A stretch of DNA of 64,000 nucleotides from Lutjanus erythropterus (GCA_020091685.1 CM034609.1:16070204-16134203), one strand, 5' to 3'. Shown: positions 11,907 to 25,400, counted from the first letter of the stretch. Translations and numbers: made by a program. Notes: generated by a model not told the origin, from the sequence alone.

Positions 11907-12020
11907 ATGCCGCCCCTCTGCCTGAACCTCCTGAAGAAGGAGCCAGTGGGCAGGATCGCAGTAGAGGAGAGACTGGATGCAGAGCTGCACTTCAACCCGG
12001 CTGGACACCCGCCGGATTGA
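11907..12020 (+). other. Unassigned 37-codon frame in a GC-rich islet
   Basis: The ATG at 11907 opens a 37-codon frame with coding-like composition (NLLKKEPVGRIAVEERLDAE within it) ending in TGA. I do not recognise it. It could be a terminal exon, a processed fragment or chance. Confidence 0.2.
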
Positions 12021-14427
12021 GGTGCAGCTTCAACCCATGTGCAAAATTACACACAGGTCATCCAGAATAGCAGGCTCTGACAGAAGTACACATACACATT
12101 CTGGTTCCCAATAAACTCGCAGAGACAAACATTCCAGCTGCTCCAGCTGTCATGTGACTGACAGCTGTGATCCTGTCCCATGTGCATTTAACAGGTCTGC
12201 CGAGATTTTCTGGGCTTCATAATTATAATAATAAGTCCTGATTCCTTATTTGTGAGAATAATTTTACACACACACACGTATGTCTGTCTGAAAGGTGTTT
12301 TTTGATTGTGGAGACGCGTGTGCGTGCCTCAGCCAAGAGACACACATACCTCTGCACATTTAACTTCAATATTTACAATTTATTTCTGACAGAAAAGATG
12401 TTCAAAAACACTTTACTAATCTGCACTCCTGTGTTGGGAAAATACTTAAGATAAATGAAGGTGTTTTGTAATTGTGTTGGCGCGTGTGTGCCTCCAGCAG
12501 GGTGCTATCTTGTGCAGACAGACTGATTGTGCCATAGACTTTGGGCTTCTGGTCACCAGGTGATTCTGCTCATTTATAATAACACAGAGAGCTGATAACC
12601 CCATGAATTTATAAGACAACGCTTTTTATTAATTTCTGGATAAACGGGCCATCAATTTCTCTGCTACAGATAAGTTAAAAAGATCGCCAAGTGAGATTGT
12701 CTGTGGGAGGATTTCTCTCCTGCATGTCTATGTGTGTCTGTGTTGTGCAGCTCTGTGTCAGCGCTGTAAAAAGTGTCTGCTCGTCTCCCTTCTTTCTGCT
12801 TAGAACAGCTGACAAACGTGGAATAAGTTTGCAATTTAACACAAATAGCAGCGAACATGTAACCCAACAGTGTCCTGTTCCGCTGTACTGGTTTAGCTTA
12901 AATTCAGTCAGCAAGAGTTGAAACCAAAACTCCCCGGAGAGGAAGGGTGCACTGCATTTACAACACAAGACAAATTAATTAATTGAAATTTGATTAATCC
13001 CCAAGCCTTTATACATGACATATATACAGATCAATTATTAATCAGTTAGTTTAAAGCAGATCAAGCCCTACCTTTTCAAGAGGTCCACTTGTTTGGTCTG
13101 CATCTCAAAAATATAAACATGGACATTCAGTCTATGAGAAATTAGTTAAGTTGTTGGTTGCATTTGAAGCAGGAAATTTTACATCCAATCACAGTAATCA
13201 TTTTAACAAATAAATCAGACAATGCACAGACAATATCATGATGTCCCTACAGTTGTGGTCTTTACTAGAATTTGGTATCTATTAAACTCCAATCCAAAGT
13301 ACAAATTACAGTGAAATGTGGGACCTTTAGAGGTAGTATTTTCATACATTTCTAGTGTTTATTTCAAGGACCAGGAAAAGTGCAGTCTTAGTTTGGAAAA
13401 CATTAATTTCTCATTTCTCATCTTTACAATGACAATAAGGTTTTCTAATCCAATCTAATCTTATCATCTGTGGCCTGGTTTAGCAAGTATATGTGTTTTG
13501 TTTTTGTTTTTTGTCAAGTGAATCAACAAAAAAGTGTGTATGTGTATTTGTGCAAAAATATATGAAGCTGGAAAACCAGTGCTACATGACACAACCAGAC
13601 CAGGGTTTAAGATTAATTTCAACACTGGCACATATTGAACAGTGACATTTTCTGCATCAAATACTTAATGTCCTGAATGCTGGTGATTTTTAGGCAAATT
13701 TATTCCTTTTCTGCATCAGTTTATAGTGGAATTGTCTTATTTATGTCAAGAAAAACAACAACATTCAGGTGCCACATGAGGATTCATAATGTATTTGGGG
13801 GACAGATACACATGTTCTAAATACTGGGGGGCACCTGGTCTCTCCATCCCCCCTGAAATCTACAACTATGCACCTAGACATACACACACACATAAAAAAA
13901 AGATTCAGGAGAATCACGGCTATTTTCATCAGCAATGTGACCAGAATCAAGACCACCACTGACGTGCACACTTGATCAAACAAAAGAGACTGCTATCTGC
14001 TGTGATCAATACGAGAATCCTCACTGCAAACAAACACACATCAGTCTAGACAACAGCAAACATCCAGCGACCAGATTGGAGCTCTACACAAATCAGCTAC
14101 AGCGGACAAGTGAAAATCAAAGTGGACAGGAGGATTAGATGGAAACTGTTGAGAAAGTGAGAGCAGAGAGGCCGTGATGAACTTTCTTTTATCTCAAATC
14201 TGCAGCAAAAATGAAAACTGGAAGATTTATAAAACATTTAGTTCAATCAGGAGGAGTTATGAGCCAGTAGTTAGTGCCGTTGCATATTTAATATCAAACT
14301 TTGTGATTAGCGATTCTTGGTGGCAATGATCAAACACACACTCAGACACACAGTGATAAGAGCTGCTGAAACTGGGGCATCAAGGCTACGTTTTTCAAAA
14401 CCAAAGACCGTCCTGAGTGGCCTTATT

Positions 14428-14661
14428 TCAATGGGATTGTTTGTGAGAGCAATGTAATTTGCAGACAGGGCCGTGGGGCTTTAGTCTCAGCTGCAGCCGT
14501 GTTAAATGTCTCCATTTCCCAAGTCTAATAACAGAGGCATTATAAGAGCCTGCTCGGACCAGCTGGTCCCCGGAGCTGGACAGGGGAAGGAGCTGGACTG
14601 TCCAGTCCAGGGAGACTCCCTCACGGGTTGGCAGAGCCTGCCCCGACCTGCGGAGCTGCAC
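14428..14661 (-). other. Unassigned frame in a GC-rich islet, weakly laminin-G-like
   Basis: On the minus strand, after a possible acceptor (TTTATGTGCAG at about 14660), the frame encodes a segment with VRAGSYNASVIRLGKWRHL, faintly reminiscent of a laminin-G strand pair. No partner exons were found nearby. It could be an exon relic or chance. Confidence 0.15.
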
Positions 14662-14711
14662 ATAAATGTGTAAATGATTGAGATTGTGGTAATTTCCCTT
14701 GTGATTGTGGT

Positions 14712-14830
14712 CTGAGGTGGGCAGTATTTCAATTAAAAGTATTTAGAATATGTAATTACTTTTTGTCAGGAGTATTTTGTTAGGCGGAAATATTATGTAA
14801 TTGGAAACAAAATACGTGAAGAGGTTGTAT
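14712..14830. mobile_element. Fragment resembling a fish hAT-type dispersed repeat
   Basis: GAGGTGGGCAGTATTTCAA followed by AAAGTATTTAGAATATGTAATTACTTT resembles eroded copies of a family whose ends read CAGTGGTGGG...; related pieces lie near 2.81, 16.34 and 50.66 kb. Boundaries are not clear. Confidence 0.4.
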
Positions 14831-16949
14831 TTGTCTTTTGAGTCACAGCCTCTTACCTATAGGTTTTTCTGTTTTTTCCGCTGTTTGGACAGCTTGAATT
14901 CCATTTTTTCAGTTTCATTTTTCTGACCAGCAGCCTTAAGTCCCAGCCGTGGCATGGCTCTTCTCTGCTCACCTCCTCTCCTCATCGGGCAGTCGCCTGC
15001 AGCGGTGCATCCTGCCGATCTGACTGCATGTTCGAAAGACGTCGATTGCATTTGTTGATCCTCTCAGGGTCTGCTGCTCTTTAATCCATACCCTACATCG
15101 TCGTTTTCTAATGCCTATGAGCATGGATTGAATTACAAGGGAGCTAGCAATAGCTCTGCCACTCCGAAAAGGACATGAGCTCCCCTGAAAGCCTACTTTG
15201 GGATATTTGGTTGTCGCTCTAAAACATCAGGTTCCTGAAATAAATAATAATAGCAAAAATATGCCAGTACTCTGTGTTTGTTCACTCATTACATTATAAT
15301 TTCCTAATGTTTATCTTCACTAATTAACACAATGCTGCGTGTGCTGTTTGTTGTGTGTACCACCACAGCAGCTGCGCTGTCCATGGTTCTGACATGGAGC
15401 AGAAAAGCTCAACAGACCAACAGACAGGGAGACAGACGGACAGATGTAACATGTCACTTACTTTGATTCCTGCTTGCTTTTCGTGGTTATAAATAGAACT
15501 TTTGGCCCTAATTCCATATTCCTCCCAATTATAACAATGGACAGACAGAAGGGAAACGACAGGCAAGTGAAGGGACAGTCAATTAGGGGGACAGCCTATG
15601 AAAAGTCCTCCAGTGTAAAAACAAATGTCTCTGTTAGTTAATTTTGTTTCAGTGACTCATATTAGTTTACATTCACAAAGATGAAAGGGTGTGTATGAGA
15701 AGCAGAAAAATGTTGCATGCAATTTCTTTTCTTTTTTGTTGTTGATTAATAAATGCAGTCTTTGATTTTGAAACCGTAGCCTAATGTTCTTGTTAGTTAG
15801 CGTATATGAAATGTTATTGACAGTATTAAGTGTCTGCAGTAGTGATAATAGAATGTTTTTTTGCAGTAACTTTGAAATTGCACTTCCATGTATGCATGTA
15901 CACATGACGTGTAGAGAAAAGTTGTGACGTTTGAAAGAGGATTCTACTTGTGCAGCCAAATTTGACCCATTCATTTAATAATATTTTGGAACATGCATTC
16001 ATCCTGGTCATTTCTTTACGGCAGGAAGGGGCTTTTTTGGACTCGTGCCGCTCAGAAAAGCTCATTGGAATGAAAGGAGCCGTGCTTCCAACGTTGTACC
16101 CACTTATTTTTATACATCTGTGGTTTAGGGGTGTTAAGGTCAGACCCATATTGACCCATGATTAACAGTCAAGTTATCATGAGCATGTTTTTCTTCTTGT
16201 TGTATGCGAATTTATGAAGACAGCACTAAAATGCTGCTGCACAAAAGTGATAATTTTATTATTATTGTTGACTTTTTTTTTTAAGGGGGGGGGGATCTAC
16301 AGGTTACAGGGGCCCGTGTTGCCCCTCCTCCCAGTACCACCCCTGCAAACCAGTATTTTGTATTTTAGTTCAATACTTTTGGTGAGTAAGTATTTGTAAT
16401 TTGTAACAAGATACTTTTTTGATGTATTTGAGTTCATCTCTGAGTGCATACATGTGTTCATACATGTGCATGACTCTGCACGTGTGTGGGAAAGCATGTA
16501 CGGTATACAGTAAGCTGGCTTGCAAACAGCTGTAGTGGAAAGCTCTTCATATCTCCTCCAATCATCTATCTCTTTCTCTCATTTATGTTTTATTCAACAC
16601 TCCCCTCATGTATTGTCTCTCCCCTTTTCCCTCTCTTGCTCCCGTTTCTTCCCTCTCCTCTCATTATTCTTTGAGTGCCAGCTCTAAATTGGAGGGGAGC
16701 CGGAAAAAGCGGTGCACTGCTCACGTGTGACCTCGCTGACCCATTCCTCTTCCAATCCAGGGTCCAATTTTACGGGAACACTAAACAAACAGCTCAGCCA
16801 TCACAGACAGCATCTATAATTAATGCCACCTGATACTTGACAACTTTCTGATGGATATAACAGGCTGCAGACGAAATCCCCAGGACTCCCTTCATATTGG
16901 AGTGTGATTATTCTCCTTACATCTTACCTCCTCTGCTCTTCATCACTGC

Positions 16950-17720
16950 TGTTATTTACTTGGTCGTCATGCAAGCAGCACAACTATTGGATGGAATGAC
17001 ATTAAATTTTGTACCAAAGTTCATGGTCTCCAGAGGATGAATCAAAATGACTTGTATGCACCAGTGACTTTTCATCTAGTGCCATCATCAGGTCAGCTTT
17101 ATGATCAAATACACAAGCTAATGGCATCCCCATCAGCCTCAGCTGCACTGTGTGTGTTGATAATTAGGAAATGTCAGCATGTTAACATAAACTTTTAAAG
17201 GAACGACATTGACGTTCTACTGCCAGGGGTCTCTCACATTAAAATAGGAACAAAAGACGTGGTTTGATGATGTCGTGAAGTAACATGGGAGCTGTTGTTA
17301 ATGAAAAGCTCTCTCGCATTATGTGTAGTCACGTTCACCAACTTCCTACTTCATTCTTGGAGGTATCCCATATTTTCCTCGAAGTTAGTGGCTAGTACGA
17401 AACACACTACAAATAAAACTGCATATTTCTCCAGATATGAACATTGTTGGAAACATTTGGAATAAGGATAAGGTAAGTACACCACTCAACTAAATGCATA
17501 ACGTAGGTCTTGCATTTCCAAACAATTTAATGCAGAAATGTTACATACTATAGCTTTAACATCAGCATGTTAATGTTGTCATGGCTCAAAGCACTAAAAT
17601 AGTGAGCATTGTAGATCTTTTACCTTGCCTTGCTATTGTGTGGCTCAAGTTAGCATTTAGCTCAAAGTTGCACTGTGCTTAAGTACAGCCTTTCAAACCT
17701 GCTGACAAGGCTGTAGACTC
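16950..17720. mobile_element. Old dispersed repeat interrupted by a younger MITE
   Basis: Outer parts (about 16950-17193 and 17560-17720) hold phrases typical of a very common percomorph repeat: AACTATTGGATGGAATGACA, TTTCATCTAGTGCCATCATC, CAGCATGTTAA. The inner part (about 17194-17560) starts TTTTAAAGGAACGACATT and ends TACTATAGCTTTAA, giving short inverted ends (TTAAAG/CTTTAA). This suggests a nested insertion. Family names are not assigned. Confidence 0.5.
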
Positions 17721-19984
17721 TTAGGGCATGGTCATACATAATAATATTCCATTCCCTTTCATTTTCATTTTTTGCAATGGTGAAACAGAAGTCCTAGTTT
17801 GTCCTGTTTCAAACTGGGTGTCCCAAGTCATGACAGATATCTTTAAAAAGGTATATATATATATATCCCAATTTTTAACATTCATTAGCAATTGAAATTT
17901 TCCCCACAATTAAAAAATCACTATTCTTGTTTTCAGTGCTTACATAGATGTTTATCATGTTTTGTCCAATAGCAAAGAAGTGTGTGTTGTTTAGCAGACT
18001 TGGCTACATCTTGCGCTGCTCACATTCAGTATGACATGATACACCTCGGAGGGCTCACCTGCTTTCACATGTGTGACTGTGCCCTTTGGTCTTCCTCATA
18101 TGTTGTCACTTTTACTGTCTTACATCCAAATATTCAGAGATTCTCATATGCAGGCATCACACACCATAAACCACAAGATTAAAAAGCTTCACAGCCGCAC
18201 AGATGTGCTCAGTTCTGCTTAGTAACTAACCATGAATGTCATGATGTCAACAACACAAATCGCCAACATTTCTGTGGCATGTGTTTGGTTTTGCACGTTT
18301 GTGCATGTCCACATGTAATTCTTGAGGTCGCTGAGGATGTGACAGTGTGGAGTCCCCAGACAGTGTGTGTAATGATGATGTAACGTGTTAATAACACACA
18401 CAATCACACACAGAGAGAGTTGCTAAGACACACACATGCACTAATGACCTGCACAGACTTTTCCCATTGACCTTATACACATACATCACCACAGGAATGA
18501 GGTCAGGTGGAGGTATTGCCACACTACATAACTAACAAGACATAACAACCTTCACCTGCCCTGGTTTGGTTGGATGCGTAACACCACATAAAAAATGCCC
18601 GCATGCATGTACAGTATCTGTTGTCCTGCAAACAACAACCCACACACAACACGATCACGTCTATATCAATGCACCAGAAGATTGCGTATAATCGAATTTG
18701 TGTGACAAAGAGCAATGATGATGTTGTATTAAGTACTAGGGAGCAGGCAGGCACTGCCCCTGTGGGGGTCTTTCGCAGCTATGCTAGCCACTCTTGAAGA
18801 ATCACCTTCCTCTGTCCCACATTTCTCCGTGATCAATTCACGTCAGCTGGCCATGTTTTATTTAACACTTAATCGTGGTGCTCCCCTCCCTGCATCCCCT
18901 GCAGCTCATTTGTTCACATGTGGGAGAAAAGAATTAAGGGCACGTGATCGCTCCATCGTGCCTACAGTCACTCTTTACCCTCACTTTCCTGCACCTGATT
19001 CAGGTTGCATTCAACAGAAACGGGGTAGCCATCCGTGGACAGTTTCTGTAATTAATTCTTCCTTTCATACAGTGCTCTCCGTCTGATAGGTAGAGGAAGC
19101 TCAAGACGCCACAATTGAGGCTGCAGGTTTTAAGATGGTCCTGATCCTTTTTAGTGAACCGCTGCTTTCCACAAGCTCAGTGACTCATGAGTTCTTCTGT
19201 TCTGCACAAAAAAAAAAATCCCCTTTCTTTCTCTATTTCTTTGTGTAAAACTCTTTAATCTTGTCTGCCCTCAGGTCTGTGTCACAGCCACATGAGCTAC
19301 CTTTTAAATGATATACTGTATCTCACTCAGACAGCAGAGCAGCAGCTCATGCCAGAGCTCCTCTGATGTCTGCTTTCTGCACATATAGCAACTCCTAAAA
19401 GCCCAGGGTGTTGCAGCGGCTCATAGCAGGCAGGCTGGAGTAGAAAACAAACTTACCTTTCCTACACATATTGCTATGGATAATACATAATACAGTAATG
19501 TAATTATATAACATAGATGAAGGTGGGTGCGAATCTTGAATGTTTAATGAGGTATAAAGGAGCCTGTTATTTACTCTCATTCTTTTGATTGAACAATACA
19601 TTAAACATCCAAGACTGTCTTTGTTTGATCTACCTTCATCTATATGTTATATATATGTTACTGCACTATGTTTAGTCATCCATACTTTATTCATCATTAT
19701 ACAACAGGCAGTTTTGACCAAGCAATCTGATTGGACTTACACTTACACTGACTTACATTCCACCATAATTTTACATCACAGAGAGAAAATGATTAAATAT
19801 AAACAAAAAGATTTACTTGTTTTTCTCCTTTTCATATTATTAAAAATTGAATCCTGGAATTTTTGGCGTTTGACAGACTAAACTAGCAGTTATAAGTCAT
19901 TACTTGTTTTTCCTCCCCGTTCTGTAGACTATCAAGAGAAAATTAATAAACAGGTCCCACAACTCCTCTGCCATACTGTCTGTG

Positions 19985-20066
19985 TATTCCCCAAACATTT
20001 TCAGCTACAATGCCTTCATTGGGTTTGTGAAAGCAATGTTCTGTAGCTGAAAATGTTTGGGGAATA
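19985..20066. repeat. 82-nt hairpin with perfect 25-bp arms
   Basis: Arms 19985-20009 and 20042-20066 are exact reverse complements (outer TATTCCCCAAACATTTTC). The 32-nt loop can fold further: TGCCTTCA pairs with TGAAAGCA with one mismatch. It could be a minimal foldback transposon or a precursor-like RNA hairpin. There is no evidence here for transcription. Confidence 0.75.
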
Positions 20067-20219
20067 AACAACATATTGAAGGAACGTTTATTAATTTGCA
20101 TCAGCTATGCTTTTTCTCACAACAGTCTGCCAGTTCCTGTACGCTCCCAGAATGAGACAGACTAAACAACTAAAGGATGTATTGTAGAAACAGGCAGATT
20201 AATCCATGAAGAAAATGAG

Positions 20220-20650
20220 CTTGCACTTTATTTTACAGTACACTAATAAGACGTAACGTAGAGGTGGAGGAATATTTTATCTGTGGGTGACTGCACAGTA
20301 CAGTACACTTCTGTTTTTAATGCTTCTGCTATGACGTTGTGTTTTTTCTGTTGTTTGACTCTTTACAGGATTTACTGCTTAACATCTTTAAAATGTTTTG
20401 TGCTGTTGTACTCAGCTGTGCATAACTTAATTATATGACACTGAAATTGTTGTAATGTGTCTCTAATTACCCTCTAATAAAGTCTAATAAGGGTCTAACT
20501 GTGGAAAATTATATACACTTTAGTTTACAGGACAGTTCTGTTGTAATGTGTCCCTAAAACCTCTAATAAAGTCTAATAAGGGTCTAATAAAGGGTCTACT
20601 GCTGTCTAATAAAGAACATGTATCTAATTGTTGTCTAATTTGACACAAAG
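20220..20650 (+). repeat. Tandem repeat with about 88-bp unit carrying poly(A)-signal-like motifs
   Basis: Two adjacent copies of TTGTAATGTGTCNCTAA...CTCTAATAAAGTCTAATAAGGGTCTAA are visible (starting about 20450 and 20540), then a shorter run. AATAAA occurs at 20476, 20565, 20586 and 20608. A diverged single copy lies at about 9545-9700 in the same orientation, so it is a dispersed family. Confidence 0.65.
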
Positions 20651-21649
20651 TACAGTTTGTATGGTGAAATGAAGTGGGACTGAAGATGACTGTCAGTTGC
20701 AGCCCTGATAAACCACACAGAAAGGAGTGTTTCTTAAGGAGGAATATTTGTGTATTTCAGTGTCAGCCTTGTGCTCATTAGCACATTTTAGCTGGAGATT
20801 CAGACAGTTCACACTGCATGGCAAATTAGATTGAGCAGCCAGTCCCAACCCCCACTCTTTCTCTCTCACACACACACACATACACAGACACACACACCTA
20901 CACTTACGCACGTGTCCAATCACATGTATTTATACTGTATGTAATGTTTATCGTATGCAAATAGGCAGAGCTGATGGGTAAAAGATGCCTCAACATGCCT
21001 ATCTATGTAGGTTGGATCATTAAAAAAACACATTTAAAAAGTGTAAATGAATAAGTGATGGGTTTATGTTCAATGAAAAAAAATTGATTTCTAATGACAC
21101 CTTTAGGTATTTGTATTCAATGCTTCGCTGATCTGCCACAATAATGCTGTGTTTTCCATTTAAAATATCTTATTGTTTATTTTTCATGTTTATTTTTTAT
21201 ATTAAATATAAAACTATAGATACATTTTACATCTATACATCTGTCTATCTGGGCTGTCAACACATTAAAAAGTGTGATGGGCTTTTGTTCAATGAAAAAA
21301 TGATTATACATCTCGTCTTCAGTGAAACAATTTATTGATTTCTAATACCACCTTTAGTTGCTTCAGTGCTTTACTCATCTGCCACAATCAAGTCATGTTC
21401 GTTAAAATATCTTCGTTTGGGGGATTCTCCAAGCGAAGATTGATATTATGTGACTGTTTGCAATTAACTCACCATATATAAAGCCTGTTTTTTCCCATGA
21501 ATATTTCTAATAGACTTGTTTGGACTTGTGTGCCTGTGCACTAATTTGTGGATAAATTATGAAAAGCAAGTTTGTGAAAATGCTTTAGAGCATTTGTAAT
21601 GAAGAGACACAGTGACAATATGACAAGGGCAAACACACTCTATCCTTTT

Positions 21650-22150
21650 CCACAGTCGACTTCACCCTCCATTTATCTTCTCTCATGTGTCACATCTGTC
21701 TGCTCGTCAGCTTTATTGTCTCTTTGTGCTCACTGTCCTCAAACAGAAACATGTTATACCTCTTTCTCTCTCCGAGCATCCCTCCACCTCCTGCCTGCAG
21801 CCTCCGTCTCTCTGCCTCACTTTCTGCTCTCTTGTGTGCCCTTGCTCTCCATCTACCTTCCGTCTTTCCCTCCCTCTCCTCCTCCTCTTTCCTCCTCCTC
21901 CTCCTCCTCCTGCTGCGCTCTCGACTCTCGGCTCTCATTCCCCCTCGCTCACACACTCAGGCAGCATCCTCCCCTTTCCACTTCTACCTTCACACTCACC
22001 TCTCTCCGCACCTCTCGCCTCCATCCTTTCCTCTCCGTCACCTACTAACACATATCATCTGTGGCATCTCCCCCCGTCTGTTCTCCTCTTCCTCTTCCAT
22101 CTCCTCCCTCCTTCTTCTTCTCACACAATCAACCTTGCTGTCTCGCGCAA
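21650..22150 (+). promoter_or_regulatory. gpr139: Pyrimidine-rich tract upstream of gpr139: probable promoter/5' UTR region
   Basis: About 500 bp in which the plus strand is strongly C/T-rich, including a CTC trinucleotide run (about 21883-21913). It ends 150 bp before the gpr139 start codon. An inverted CCAAT box (GATTGG) is at 22176-22181. Overlapping long frames on both strands here come from the skewed composition. Confidence 0.4.
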
Positions 22151-22297
22151 ACTCACGCGTACACACACTCATGCTGATTGGCACCCAAGGACAGAGCACC
22201 CTCTCTCCAAAACCGGCGACCAGGCGCTTTGCTCGTGTGGCCAGCAGGCTTCTTGACACTGAGCTCAGCTGAGGAAGAGGAGGACGAGGGAGAGGCC

Positions 22298-22445
22298 ATG
22301 GAGCACAGCCACATCTTCCCTGTTTTTCCCCCAAACGCGAGCAGCTGGAGCCCGGGGCAGCATCCCTCAGAGGTTACCCAGGGATGCCCCCTCGGACCAC
22401 TGCCTGTCATCTACTACAGCGTCCTGCTCTGTCTCGGCCTGCCGG
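22298..22445 (+). CDS. gpr139: gpr139 coding exon 1: N-terminus and start of TM1
   Basis: The ATG at 22298 has a purine-rich lead (GAGAGGCC). It opens 49 codons plus one base, ending LLCLGLP-G at a GTAAGA donor. The start matches the family N-terminus (MEH). The extracellular tail is somewhat longer than in mammals and holds one NxS sequon. Confidence 0.94.
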
Positions 22446-25400
22446 GTAAGAGTCACATCATGCAGCTCTCATTCTGTGTTAATTTGTGATTAGAGTCTGC
22501 ATCTGGTGGTTGCAGGAGACACGCTTTGCATCTTGATTTGTTGTGCACTTGCCTGCAGGTTTCAGCAAGTGTGTCCGCACAGCTGCTCCAGAGTGTCACT
22601 CCTTGCACACACACACTGTTGATTTGTCAGTCTGACCTTGTGGCAATCACTTGTGCATGCCTGCGTACTTTGCGTGCATTTGTCTGTGCCTATGCTTGTC
22701 TGTTTGGAGTTTGTTTGTGTCCTTAGTTGGAAATATTCAAGCACAATTTGAATAAAAGAGGGGAAAACAGCATCTGATTCTTAGAAAGTGCACATTTTTT
22801 TGGTATGAATCTGGAGTTGTTATAGATGTGAGTAATGACACAAGGTTGACCTCTGGGACAGGTGTGTTACATGTTTCCTCTTGATGTCCTGAATTAATGA
22901 CACTTCCCCCTCACCACTCACTGATTTGTTCATTCACAGTCATTGTCAGACTCATTTACTGCCTCCGTCCCACTGCGTGATCTATGAGTGCTGACCTGGT
23001 CTCAAACAGGGAGGTAAAGTGGTGTCTGCGTATAGACTGTGTATTTGTGTGTGTGTGTGTGTGTGTGTGTGTGAGACAGAGACAGAAAACCTGGAGGTCA
23101 GATGAAAGAGGAAAGGTGCTGATAGCTAATCAGAGATCAAGGTTTAGATGTTGAAAGCTCTCTGGACTGTCAGATACACATGCACTCTGCTTCGATGCTG
23201 GACTTATTCTGTAGCTGAACAACATAAGGGATAATTGGTGGGTTTTACTATTTGACCCTCATTTTAAGGTGAGACTTATTGATAGGTTTGATTCAGTCCA
23301 TGGACTAAATTGCCCCCTTTCTCATTCACAATGAAAATAAATTGAATCACACTGTTTTTCCCAGGAAGAAGGAATAGATATGTCATTTTGGATGAGTAAA
23401 TGAGGATGTTAATAACAGAGAGGGCTGATCTTTGTGTGATGGCAAACTGCAGTAGGATCAGACAGTAAGCTCTGCAGGGGAAGACAACTATTAGCTGAAG
23501 AGGAGTGAGTGTAATTCTGATCCCATAAATGTGTATTTAATACTAAAAGAGCTTAAATATGCTGTTCGTTCTGTCCCCTGGTAGGAGCAGTTTATGTGTA
23601 TGTTTATGAATCATTCCAACATTTCAGCAGTTGCATAATGGGAAAGGTTCCAGCATGTTTATTGTTGTATAAACCAGTAGTTTCTTAAATTTTTTTTGTG
23701 CTGAAGGCACACCAAAGGGCAAGCCAAAATCTCAAGGCACTCCAGTATTCACGTTCATGTAAAATAGCTTCTATAAGCAACCTAGTCCACAAAGGGAATG
23801 AGCTCTAGTCAATCAGAGACAGAGTTCCAAGAGTGCAGGTGGGAAAAAAATAAGGTGTCAATCAATCAGGGCCTTTTATATGTCACATACAAATAATTCC
23901 CTTCAACCAGCAACTGCATGAACGGTATAGAAATTTGCTTTGACAGAAAGGTTTGTAAGGGAACTTTTTACGGTGTAGAATTTACATCTGTATTGAGAGA
24001 TGAGTGCGTACAAAGTGCTGACACAGAAAATTACTTTTTTTTAAAATAAATGTATGTTGCAATAATATATGGCTGTCACAAAATCCCACAGCACACCATT
24101 TGGGAACGCTGGTATAAAGCATTTACAAGTAAAATGCTATTGTAGTTATTAAACGCAGTAAAATATCTGATTTATCTGCCAATCCTTGTACCAAGTTAAT
24201 GCAGCTAATAAGTTGAGTTAATAAGTCTATTAAAGGAGCAATATGCACGTCCAAAACTGAGCACTGCAGTCCAGATAGTGAGTTGGAGCCATAGACAGTA
24301 TATTAAATAGGTAGAAATCCTATTAAATATACAATCTATGAAGCGAGTTCTTCCCCCCACCCTCTCCTCCCCAGACTTTAGGAAGCTCAGGCAGGCTGCA
24401 GGAATACTGCAGGAGTGCAAGATGAGTGCAACATTGTAAACTGACAATAACAAGTAAGTAAGTAGTCTTACACTGTACTACAATTGTCTGTCAATGTAAA
24501 GCTAGGCCCGTCATCCCGAAAACAAAAGCCCACTGCTCTGAAAAGACACACTTGGGAGTTGGAGTTCCTGCTTTACTGCCTGTCAGACTCCATTCATATA
24601 CTGCTCAGTTTAACTGTTATACACATCTGTTCCTTCTAAAAGATTATTAATATAATATAATTAATATAAAGGATAATTTGAAGGTTTTACTATTTAACCC
24701 TCATTTTTAGGTGAGATTTATTGAGAGATTTGGTGTGAATGGACCCACGGTTAATCCCTTTAATGAATACAATTTGAGACTTTTGTCTTATTTGTCCTAA
24801 TAGCTCTCTTCCTTTGTGAAGATGGAGAGTGAGATGTTATCAACAACCTAAGCTGTTCTGGTTCAAAACAAATCTGCAATGCAAAGTGAAAAGCTTTTGT
24901 ATGCCAAGACTGCAGTTGCTCCACAGATTTGCAGTCTCAGTAAAAGCAAAAGTCTGTCTTTCTGATCAAATCTCACCTAATTATTTCTCCCTGGACGGCA
25001 CGAGCACTTCTCTCTGCTGTCACTTAAAGTTTCTCCTTCCTCTGGAAGTTTTCCTTGATTCTGCTGCTGAGTCGTCTTTAGAAATGAGAATGAAGCTGTT
25101 TGTTTAATCACAGAGCAACAATAACCCTGAGAGTGTAATGCAATCTTACAATAGTTGTCTGATTTAATGGCAGACTTGAGCGCAGCGGGTTGATACTTTA
25201 CAGCAGCCGACTTCAACTTATTCAATCATTATGACACAGCTCGTTCCACTCACGCTGAATCATGAATGTTTCATGAGTTTCATGTGCGAGTAGTAGCGGC
25301 GTGACCTGTGCAGACCCACACGTGTTTAATGCTCCTGGCAGATTGGAGGCTGTTACTTTGATTACCAGCCACAGTTTCATTAGTTAACAGCAACAGGGCT

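Larger units (their letters stand above)
9233..21640. other. Intergenic region between proz and gpr139 (divergent promoters)
   Basis: Both genes are transcribed away from this 13-kb gap. It is mostly AT-rich and non-coding. A trinucleotide run, a nested repeat, a hairpin and a tandem repeat are annotated separately. Two GC-richer islets with coding-like frames (11.9 and 14.5 kb) could not be assigned. Confidence 0.7.

Noticed and set aside
21685..22272. Long Ser/Leu/Pro-rich frames on the plus strand
   Set aside because: Three overlapping frames stay open because of the pyrimidine-rich composition; none resembles a protein family.
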